From positions 1-64,000 of the forward strand of contig NZ_JBAYPG010000012.1 of NCBI RefSeq assembly GCF_041677825.1: a DNA stretch of 64,000 nucleotides. Direction: 5' to 3'. Positions 53,665 to 61,415 of the stretch are shown piece by piece. The DNA comes from Castellaniella sp041677825 (lineage in GTDB: Bacteria > Pseudomonadota > Gammaproteobacteria > Burkholderiales > Burkholderiaceae_B). The notes under the pieces were generated by a model. It did not search any database. It saw nothing but the letters and a program-made list of their open reading frames with translations, and was not told the origin of the DNA. Positions within the stretch are counted from its first letter, which is position 1. Every line of letters begins with the position of its first letter. A program made the translations under genes and the position numbers.

Positions 53665-54464
53665 CCCGCCGCAGCCGTGCCATACGCTGGGCGACGTTGG
53701 CGCTGGGCTATGGCTTTCTCTATGTGCCCATCGCCTCCCTGATGGTGTTCTCATTCAACGAGTCCAAGCTGATGACCTCATGGACGGGGTTTTCGCTGCG
53801 CTGGTATGTCGAACTTTTCCAGGACCAGACTCTGCTGGCGGCCGCCCGCCTGTCATTGCTGATTGCCGTCCTGACTGCCTCGGCGGCGCTGTGCATCGGC
53901 ACCTGGGCGGGCTACGTGCTCGCGCGCATGGGGCGCTTCCGGGGCTTCGGTCTGTACGTGGGCATGCTGGGGGCTCCGCTGGTCATGCCCGAAGTCGTGC
54001 TGGGCATCTCGCTGCTGCTGATGTTCGTCGAACTGTCCAGGGTCGTGGGCTGGCCTGACGGCAACGGCCTGTTCACGATCTGGGTCGGCCACGTCACGCT
54101 ATGCACGGCGTATGTGGCCGTCATCATCCAATCGCGGGTCAGGGATCTGGACCGCTCGCTCGAAGAGGCGGCGCTGGATCTCGGGGCCACGCCGCTGCGG
54201 GTCTTTTTCGTCATCACGCTGCCCCTGATCGCCCCGGCACTGATGGCCGCCTGGCTGCTGGCATTCACCCTGTCGCTGGATGATGTCGTGATCGCGTCGT
54301 TCCTGTCAGGGCCGGGCTATACCACCCTGCCTCTCGAGGTGTTCTCCCGGGTGCGCCTTGGGCTGAAACCCGAAATCAATGCGCTGGCCACGCTGTTCAT
54401 CCTGGCAGTCGGCGTGGTGGTGGTGGCGGTCAATCGGATGCAGGGGCGTGCGGCAAGGCTGTGA
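53661..54464 (+). CDS. potI: Polyamine ABC transporter permease PotI
   Basis: Second permease, 267 residues, about six helices, EAA loop LEEAALDLGATPLRVFFVIT, and FTLSLDDVVIASFLSGPG near the C-terminus, as in PotC/PotI. It is the last gene of the tightly packed run that starts with alr. The 131-bp gap to rpiA contains a TACAAT box (54554-54559) without a good -35. Confidence 0.92.
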   Translation: MTRRSRAIRWATLALGYGFLYVPIASLMVFSFNESKLMTSWTGFSLRWYVELFQDQTLLAAARLSLLIAVLTASAALCIGTWAGYVLARMGRFRGFGLYVGMLGAPLVMPEVVLGISLLLMFVELSRVVGWPDGNGLFTIWVGHVTLCTAYVAVIIQSRVRDLDRSLEEAALDLGATPLRVFFVITLPLIAPALMAAWLLAFTLSLDDVVIASFLSGPGYTTLPLEVFSRVRLGLKPEINALATLFILAVGVVVVAVNRMQGRAARL

Positions 54465-54595
54465 TCCGCTGCGCTGCAGACGGCGTGTTTCACAAGCCTT
54501 GCTGCCAAGAAAGGGGGCGTCAGCGAGAGGGACAGGGCGGTGTCCAGAACCATTACAATGGAAGCCTCGTATCACGATCCGTCAACAGGGCTTCC

Positions 54596-55279
54596 ATGAT
54601 CACACAAGACCAGCTCAAGCAGCAGGTTGCGCAGGCCGCGCTCGATGTCATACTGCCCCAGCTGCAGCCCGAAAGCGTGCTCGGTGTGGGCACCGGTTCC
54701 ACGGTAGACCGTTTCATCGATCTGCTGGGGGTCCATCGTGATGCGTTCGGGGCTGCGGTATCCAGTTCAGAGCGCAGTACCCGGCGCCTGCAGGCAGCAG
54801 GTATCCAGGTGCTCGACCTGAATCAGGTCGCAAGCCTGCCGTTCTATGTCGATGGGGCCGACGAAGTCGACCATCAGCTCAATCTCATCAAGGGGGGCGG
54901 CGGGGCATTGACCCGCGAAAAAATCGTTGCCTCGGTGGCCGATCGCTTCATCTGCATCGTCGATGAGACCAAACTGGTCGAAACCCTGGGGCGGTTTCCA
55001 TTGCCCATCGAAGTCATTCCGCTGGCGCGCGAATCCGTGGCGCGCGAAATGCGCCAGCTGGGTGGGCGGCCCGAATTGCGTGCCGGCTTCATCACCGATA
55101 ACGGCAACCAGATCATCGATGTGGCCGGCCTGGCCTATGGCAGCCAGCCCGCCGAATTCGAGGCGCTGATCAACAACATCCCTGGGGTGGTCACCTGTGG
55201 GCTGTTTGCCATCTCCGGCGCCCATCTGGCCCTGGTGGCGGGCCAGGCTGGCATTGCCCGCCTCGAATTGCAAGACTGA
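54596..55279 (+). CDS. rpiA: Ribose-5-phosphate isomerase A
   Basis: RpiA interconverts ribose 5-phosphate and ribulose 5-phosphate. The 227-residue product has GVGTGSTVDRFID, SSSERSTRRLQ, DGADEVDHQLNLIKGGGGAL with the catalytic acid and DETKLVETLGRFPLPIEVIP, all diagnostic. phoU follows after 13 nt. Confidence 0.96.
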   Translation: MITQDQLKQQVAQAALDVILPQLQPESVLGVGTGSTVDRFIDLLGVHRDAFGAAVSSSERSTRRLQAAGIQVLDLNQVASLPFYVDGADEVDHQLNLIKGGGGALTREKIVASVADRFICIVDETKLVETLGRFPLPIEVIPLARESVAREMRQLGGRPELRAGFITDNGNQIIDVAGLAYGSQPAEFEALINNIPGVVTCGLFAISGAHLALVAGQAGIARLELQD

Positions 55280-55292
55280 CCTGGAGCCCGTC

Positions 55293-56012
55293 ATGCTGGA
55301 GCATACCAACAAGCAATTTCACGCCGAGCTCGAAACCACCCGTTCCATGTTTCTGCAGATGGGCGGTGTGGTCGAATCCATGGTGCTCGATGGCATACAG
55401 GCGCTGTCCGAAGGCGACCTGCATCTGGTCGATCGGGTGCGCGAACACGAGCGCCAGGTCAACCAGCTCGAGGTCGAAATCGACGAACGCATCAGCCAGC
55501 TGATTGCCCGCAACCAGCCCACGGCGGTCGACTTGCGGCTCCTGCTGTCCATCTCCAAGATGCTCACCGACATGGAGCGCTGCGGCGATGAGGCCGAGAA
55601 AATCGCAAAGGTGGCGCGTCGGCTGCACGAGGCCGATTCGGCCTACGAGCCGGTGGTCGAACTGCGCCACATGGCCGATGCCGTGGCCAGCATGATTCGA
55701 GCTGCGCTCGATGCCTTCGCCCGCGAAGATCCGGTGGCGGCTGCGCAGGTGGTGCGCAACGACAAGGCGGTCGACAAAGAATGGAAGGCCTCGCTGCGTC
55801 ACATCATCACCTACATGATCGAAGACCCGCGTACCATTTCACATTCGATCGATCTGATCTTCATCGCCCGCGCGCTCGAGCGCATCGGGGATCACGCGAA
55901 GAACATGGCCGAGCGGGTGATCTACATGGTGCTGGGCGATGACGTGCGGCACACCGGGGTCAGCAACACCGAACGCATGGCGCGGGGCGAACCGCCACGG
56001 CCGCGCGGCTGA
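55293..56012 (+). CDS. phoU: Phosphate-signalling protein PhoU
   Basis: PhoU is a helical-bundle metal-binding protein that links the Pst transporter to PhoR repression. The 239-residue product has two three-helix repeats with the conserved DMERCGDEAEKIA and RALERIGDHAKNMAERVIYM. No pst or phoBR genes are in the window; rpiA lies upstream. Confidence 0.95.
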   Translation: MLEHTNKQFHAELETTRSMFLQMGGVVESMVLDGIQALSEGDLHLVDRVREHERQVNQLEVEIDERISQLIARNQPTAVDLRLLLSISKMLTDMERCGDEAEKIAKVARRLHEADSAYEPVVELRHMADAVASMIRAALDAFAREDPVAAAQVVRNDKAVDKEWKASLRHIITYMIEDPRTISHSIDLIFIARALERIGDHAKNMAERVIYMVLGDDVRHTGVSNTERMARGEPPRPRG

Positions 56013-56026
56013 GCGCCCAACGGCGT

Positions 56027-56110
56027 AGGGCGGATCCCACAACGACTGGGTCGAACGTTCGACGGCGCGAGGCGAATCGCGCAACGACCGAGCTGAATGT
56101 TCAGCTGCGC
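56027..56110. repeat. Two-copy tandem palindromic repeat after phoU
   Basis: Unit A (56027-56068) and unit B (56070-56110) align along about 41 nt (AGGGCGGATC... against AGGCGAATC...). Each carries a central palindrome: GTCGAACGTTCGAC (56050-56063) and AGCTGAA-TG-TTCAGCT (56091-56106). The stem bases differ between units but remain complementary. It lies between the convergent phoU and argA genes, so a terminator or REP-like role is possible. Confidence 0.7.
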
Positions 56111-56122
56111 GGTTGCGGTGGC

Positions 56123-57478
56123 TCAGAGCCGCTTGATGAACACCAGGCTGTTGCGCGAGTGGTTGTAGTGGGTGCGTTTCTCGTATGGCAGATCGGACAC
56201 CCCGCCCTGCACGAAGCCCCGTTTCAGAAACCAGTGTGACGTGCGCGTGGTCAGGACGAACAGGCGCCGCACGCCCATGGCGCGTGCAGTGGTTTCGGCA
56301 TGGCGCAGCAGTTTTTCTCCGTCGCCCGTGCCCTGCCATTCGGGGTGCACGATCAGGCAGGCCATTTCGGCCATGCCCTCATCCAGATACGGGATGACCG
56401 CCACGCAGCCATAGATGACGCCATCGTGTTCGAGCACCGTAAAGCGTTCGAGCTCGCGTTCGATCGCTGCCAGGCCCCGGGGTACCAGCGTGCCGTCGGC
56501 CTCGAGCGGCTCGATCAGCTGCACGATGGCGCCGACGTCATCGGCTTCGGCGGCGCGCAGGTCTTCCAGCGTATCTTCGACGACCATGGTGCCCACGCCG
56601 TCGTGGGTGAAAATCTCGAGCAGAATGCTGCCATCGAGCGGATAGGGCACCAGATGGGCGCGGGCCACGCCCCGCTTGACCGCCAGCGAGGCATGGCGCA
56701 GGAATACCGTGGTGTCTTCATCCAGAATACCCTGTGCCAGCAGATCGTCGGCATCCTTGCGGGCCAGTTCGGTGTCGACCGAGCCGTCGGTTTCGGTCAC
56801 CGTGCGGTTCTGGGTCAGGAAGATCAGCTTTTCGGCGCGCAAGGCCACCGCGGCGTTGGTGGCGAGGTCTTCCATGGCCAGATTGAAGGCTTCGCCCGTG
56901 GGCGAGAAGCCCAGAGGCGACAGCAGGACGATGCCGCCCTGGTCCATCACGCTGCGCAGAGCCGACACATCGAGCTTGCGGACCTGGCCTGCGCGCCGGT
57001 AATCCGTGCCGTCGATCACGCCCACGGGCCTGGCAGTGACGAAATTGCCGGAAAAGACGCGGATCTTGGCATGCGACATGGGCGTGTTCGGCAAGCCCTG
57101 GCTGAACGCGGCCTCGATATCGAGGCGGATTTCGCCCGCGGCCTCTTTCGCGCATTCGAGCGCTTCGGGGCTGGTGGGTTCGGTACCCCGGCCGAACTGG
57201 GTGATATGCCCTTTGACCCGAAGCTGTTCGTTGACCTGCGGGCGCGAACCATGCACCAGAACCAGACGGATCCCCAGCGCCGAGAGCAGGGACAGGTCGG
57301 CCACCAGCGATTCAAGGCCGCCATCCTGGATGAGTTCGCCGCCAAAGGCGACCACAAAAGTCTTGCCACGGAAGTCATGCACGTAAGGTGCGACCTCACG
57401 GAACCAGCGCACGAATTGTGCGGCTGCGACGTCAGGGGCATCGTGGGCAGACCAGATTCCGGTCTCGGAAGCGTTCAT
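56123..57478 (-). CDS. argA: Amino-acid N-acetyltransferase ArgA
   Basis: ArgA makes N-acetylglutamate, the first arginine-pathway step. The 451-residue enzyme has an N-terminal amino-acid kinase-like domain (GKTFVVAFGGELIQDGG; VLVHGSRPQVNEQL) that binds arginine for feedback, and a C-terminal GNAT domain (about 300-451; MACLIVHPEWQGTGDGEKLL). Length matches E. coli (443). It is divergent from hrpA; the start codons are 40 bp apart. Confidence 0.94.
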   Translation of the reverse strand: MNASETGIWSAHDAPDVAAAQFVRWFREVAPYVHDFRGKTFVVAFGGELIQDGGLESLVADLSLLSALGIRLVLVHGSRPQVNEQLRVKGHITQFGRGTEPTSPEALECAKEAAGEIRLDIEAAFSQGLPNTPMSHAKIRVFSGNFVTARPVGVIDGTDYRRAGQVRKLDVSALRSVMDQGGIVLLSPLGFSPTGEAFNLAMEDLATNAAVALRAEKLIFLTQNRTVTETDGSVDTELARKDADDLLAQGILDEDTTVFLRHASLAVKRGVARAHLVPYPLDGSILLEIFTHDGVGTMVVEDTLEDLRAAEADDVGAIVQLIEPLEADGTLVPRGLAAIERELERFTVLEHDGVIYGCVAVIPYLDEGMAEMACLIVHPEWQGTGDGEKLLRHAETTARAMGVRRLFVLTTRTSHWFLKRGFVQGGVSDLPYEKRTHYNHSRNSLVFIKRL

Positions 57479-57518
57479 GGCATTGTGCTGGTGCAGTCGG
57501 AATACAGGGGAAATTATA

Positions 57519-60500
57519 ATGACTGGCTTCACTGCAGTCTTCGGAGTTCTGTTGTCCAAGCCCATTGCACCACAATCGACCCCCCCGCCGCGCCCGCCCC
57601 GATCCAGGCCCCGGGGTGGGGCCGGTGACCGGCCGCTGCCCCATCTGGCGTTTCCCCCCGATCTGCCCGTCAGTGCCTGCAAGGATGAAATTGCGCGTGC
57701 CATCCGGGCCCACCAGGTCGTGATCGTCTGCGGCGAGACCGGGTCGGGCAAGACCACGCAGTTGCCGAAAATCTGTCTCGAAATCGGCCGTGGGCGCAAG
57801 GGCATGATAGGTCATACCCAGCCCCGGCGCCTGGCCGCCACCTCGGTTGCACACCGCATTGCCGAAGAACTGCAAACCGAACCGGGCGACTGGGTGGGCT
57901 ACCAGATCCGTTTCAGCCAGCGCGAAGGCCCGGCGACCGCCATCAAGCTCATGACCGATGGCATCCTGCTGGCGGAGACCCAGCGCGATCCCCTGTTGCG
58001 CCGCTATGACACGTTGATCGTCGATGAAGCGCACGAGCGCAGCCTGAACATCGATTTTCTGCTCGGCTTCCTGAAGCGCCTGCTCAGGCGCCGCAAAGAC
58101 CTGAAGCTGATCATCACATCAGCGACCATCGATGCCGAGCGGTTTGCGCAGCATTTCGGCACGCCACAGGGCCCCGCGCCGGTCATCCAGGTGTCCGGGC
58201 GCCTGTATCCGGTCGAACTGCGCTATCGTCCCGTCCTGCCCGACGCCTCCGAGGGCCCGACGCAGGATCGGGTCGACGAGGAACGCGACCTGGTCGAGGC
58301 CGCTGGTGACGGGGTGGAAGAATGCATGCGTCATGGCCCGGGCGATATCCTGGTATTTTTGCCCGGTGAGCGCGAGATCCGGGAATGCGCGGATGCACTG
58401 CGCAAGCGGCACCTGGGCGGCGCAGCCATTTTGCCCCTGTATGCCCGGCTGTCGCGCGCCGAGCAGGAGCAGATCTTTCATCCGGCAGGTCAGGCCCGGC
58501 GCATCGTGCTGGCTACGAACGTGGCCGAAACCTCGCTGACCGTGCCGGGCATCCGCTACGTGGTCGACAGCGGCCTGGCGCGCATCAAGCGGTATTCGTG
58601 GCGCAGCAAGGTCGAACAGCTGCATATCGAGCCCATCAGCCAGGCCTCGGCCAACCAGCGCGCAGGCCGCTGCGGGCGGCTGGGCCCCGGTGTTTGCATC
58701 CGGCTGTATTCCGAAGCGGATTTCCACCAGCGTCCGGCTTTCACGGATCCCGAAATCCTGCGCTCGTCATTGGCCGCCGTCATTCTGCGCATGAAGGCGC
58801 TGCGTCTGGATGACATCGAGCACTTTCCGTTCGTCCAGCCACCCAGTGGCCGTGCCGTGGCCGATGGCTATCAGCTGTTGCAGGAACTTGGCGCACTCGA
58901 TGATGCCAACGCCCTCACCGACGTTGGCCACGTGCTGGCACGCATGCCGGTGGACCCCCGTATCGCCCGCATGATCCATGCGGCGCGCGAACAGCAGTGC
59001 CTGCGCGAGATTCTGGTGATTGCAGCGGCGCTATCGATACAGGATCCACGCGAGCGGCCCATGCAGGCGCGTGATGCCGCCGAACAGGCGCAAGCCATGT
59101 TCAGGCACAGGCAGTCCGAATTTCTCGCCTGGGTCACGCTCTGGGACTGGTACAGAGCGCAGGTGGCGCACAAGGTGTCGCAGCGCAAGCTGGTCGAGCA
59201 GCTGCGTGCCCGGTTCCTCTCGCCGGTGCGTCTGCGCGAATGGCACGATACGCACGTCCAGTTGCATGCGCTGGTGCGAGAGCAGGGCTGGCGCGTGAAC
59301 ACCACGCCGGCCACGGTTGAGCAGGTGCATCTGGCGCTGCTGGCCGGTTTGCTGGGCAATATCGGCATGCGCACTGAAGAAGGGGGGCTGTACCAGGGCG
59401 CGCACGGCGTGCGCTTTGCCATTCATCCGGGCTCATCCCTGCACCGGAAGGCGGGGCGCTGGGTGCTGGCGGCCGAACTCGTTGAAACCAGCCGCCTGTA
59501 TGCACGCTGTGTGGCACAGATCGAGCCCGGCTGGGTAGAGAAAGCGGGCGCGCATCTGTTGCGCAGATCATGGTCGGACCCGCGCTGGGACAGAAAGTCG
59601 GGCCAGGTGCTGGCCCATGAGCGCGGCAGTGTGCATGGCCTGCCGGTCTATCATGGGCGGCGGGTGCACTATGGGCGCATCGATCCCGCGGCCGCGCGTG
59701 CGATCTTCATCGAACAGGCCCTGGTGCCGGGTGATATCGACAGCCGTCTGCCCTTCATTGTGCATAACCGGCGCCTGATCGCCTCGATCGAACGCCTCGA
59801 GCACCAGAGCCGCCGGCCCGACATTCTGGTCGATGACGCGCTCATCGCCGCATTCTATGAACAGCATATTCCGCCAGAAATTTGCCAGACGGCGAGCCTG
59901 GAAGCCTGGTACAAGAGCCTGGACAAATCCGCCCGCGCCGCCCTCGAACTGGATCGCAAGGCCCTGATGCAGCATGATGCGGCGGGCGTGACCACCGAGG
60001 TGTTCCCGCGCCGCCTGCACTGGGCCGGTGCCGAACTTGCCGTGGATTATCATTTCGAGCCGGGTTCCCCGCGCGACGGCATGACGCTGACGGTACCCCT
60101 GTTTGCGCTCAACCAGATCCCGGCGGCACGCTGCGAATGGCTGGTGCCGGGGATGCTGAAAGAAAAAGTCCACCTGCTGCTCAAGTCCTTGCCACAGAGG
60201 CTGCGCCGGCACTGCGTGCCGTTGCCCGAATACGCCGCCGAGTTCCATGCCCGCTGGTTCGAGCGCGCGGCCGATCCCGGCATGGGGCTCATCGATGCGC
60301 TGATCCTGGATGTGCGCGAGCAACGCCGCGTGACTCTCCAGGCCACTGATTTCAAGCCCGAAACGCTCCCGGCCCATCTGTTCATGAATTTCAAGGTGGT
60401 GGATGAGCATGGCCGCATGCTGTCGGGTGGCCGCAACCTCGATCAGCTGCGTGCCGAGCATGCCCAGGAAGCCCGGGCGTCGTTTCAGCGCATGGCGGTC

Positions 60501-61379
60501 GACGATCGGCAGGCGGCCCGCATACTGGACCACGAAGGCCTGACCTCCTGGCGCTTCGGCCCCTTGCCCGAGCTGCTTGAAATCCAGCGCGACGGGCAAT
60601 CACTGATGGGTTATCCAGCCTTGCGGGATCGGGGCACGCATTGCGATCTCGAAGTCTTCGATGACCCCCTCGAGGCGCGCAGGGTCCATGCCCTGGGCCT
60701 GCGGCGGCTGTTTCACCTGGCGCTGGGCGAGCCTGTGCGGCAGCTGCAGAAGAATCTGCCCGGTCTCGTGCGCATGGGCATGCAGTTCATGGATCTGGGG
60801 TCGGTGGATGACCTGGCCGCGCAAATCATGGCTGCGGCGCTGGATCAGGCCTGCCTCGGCGAACCCTGGCCGGAAGATGCAGGGGCGTTCGCGCAGCGCT
60901 GCACCGAGGGACGCAGCCGCCTTGGCCTGCTGGCGCGCGAGTACGCGCTGCAGGCTGGCGCGATTCTGGATGAGCGGGCGGCCCTGCTCAGGAAACTGCC
61001 CCAGGCCAGGCCCTGGGCCCGGGCGCACCAGGACATGCAGCAACAGCTCGAGGGTCTGATTCATCGTGCGTTCGTGACGGACACGCCGCCCGATTCATTC
61101 AGGCACCTCGCGCGCTATCTCAAGGCCATGCAGCTGCGCATCGACAAACTGCGCACGGACCCCGTGCGTGACGAGCGCCTGATGGCCGAGATGGCCCCCC
61201 TGCTGACGCAGTATCAGCGGGCGCGGGCGGCGCTCAAGGGGGCGCCTGATGCGGCGCTGGACCAGTTTCGATGGCAACTGGAAGAGCTGCGCGTGGCACT
61301 TTTTGCGCAGGAACTCAAGACGCCGTTCCCGGTGTCGGTCAAGCGCCTGCAAAAGGCCTGGGCCGCCCCGACGCGCTGA
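57519..61379 (+). CDS. hrpA: ATP-dependent RNA helicase HrpA (DEAH box)
   Basis: HrpA is a large DEAH-box helicase that rescues stalled ribosomes in E. coli. The 1286-residue product has Walker A GETGSGKT (72-79), DEAH (169-172), TSATIDAE, the helicase C domain with QRAGRCGR, and the HA2/OB and DUF3418 C-terminal regions. Length equals E. coli (1300). The start is uncertain: ATG 57519 overlaps a perfect TATAAT (57515-57520). If that is the -10 box, the real start would be TTG 57552, giving SKPIAPQ after Met. Confidence 0.93.
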   Translation: MTGFTAVFGVLLSKPIAPQSTPPPRPPRSRPRGGAGDRPLPHLAFPPDLPVSACKDEIARAIRAHQVVIVCGETGSGKTTQLPKICLEIGRGRKGMIGHTQPRRLAATSVAHRIAEELQTEPGDWVGYQIRFSQREGPATAIKLMTDGILLAETQRDPLLRRYDTLIVDEAHERSLNIDFLLGFLKRLLRRRKDLKLIITSATIDAERFAQHFGTPQGPAPVIQVSGRLYPVELRYRPVLPDASEGPTQDRVDEERDLVEAAGDGVEECMRHGPGDILVFLPGEREIRECADALRKRHLGGAAILPLYARLSRAEQEQIFHPAGQARRIVLATNVAETSLTVPGIRYVVDSGLARIKRYSWRSKVEQLHIEPISQASANQRAGRCGRLGPGVCIRLYSEADFHQRPAFTDPEILRSSLAAVILRMKALRLDDIEHFPFVQPPSGRAVADGYQLLQELGALDDANALTDVGHVLARMPVDPRIARMIHAAREQQCLREILVIAAALSIQDPRERPMQARDAAEQAQAMFRHRQSEFLAWVTLWDWYRAQVAHKVSQRKLVEQLRARFLSPVRLREWHDTHVQLHALVREQGWRVNTTPATVEQVHLALLAGLLGNIGMRTEEGGLYQGAHGVRFAIHPGSSLHRKAGRWVLAAELVETSRLYARCVAQIEPGWVEKAGAHLLRRSWSDPRWDRKSGQVLAHERGSVHGLPVYHGRRVHYGRIDPAAARAIFIEQALVPGDIDSRLPFIVHNRRLIASIERLEHQSRRPDILVDDALIAAFYEQHIPPEICQTASLEAWYKSLDKSARAALELDRKALMQHDAAGVTTEVFPRRLHWAGAELAVDYHFEPGSPRDGMTLTVPLFALNQIPAARCEWLVPGMLKEKVHLLLKSLPQRLRRHCVPLPEYAAEFHARWFERAADPGMGLIDALILDVREQRRVTLQATDFKPETLPAHLFMNFKVVDEHGRMLSGGRNLDQLRAEHAQEARASFQRMAVDDRQAARILDHEGLTSWRFGPLPELLEIQRDGQSLMGYPALRDRGTHCDLEVFDDPLEARRVHALGLRRLFHLALGEPVRQLQKNLPGLVRMGMQFMDLGSVDDLAAQIMAAALDQACLGEPWPEDAGAFAQRCTEGRSRLGLLAREYALQAGAILDERAALLRKLPQARPWARAHQDMQQQLEGLIHRAFVTDTPPDSFRHLARYLKAMQLRIDKLRTDPVRDERLMAEMAPLLTQYQRARAALKGAPDAALDQFRWQLEELRVALFAQELKTPFPVSVKRLQKAWAAPTR

Positions 61380-61415
61380 GCGCAGGGGCCGGCCCGCACT
61401 GGGTACAATCTGCGC

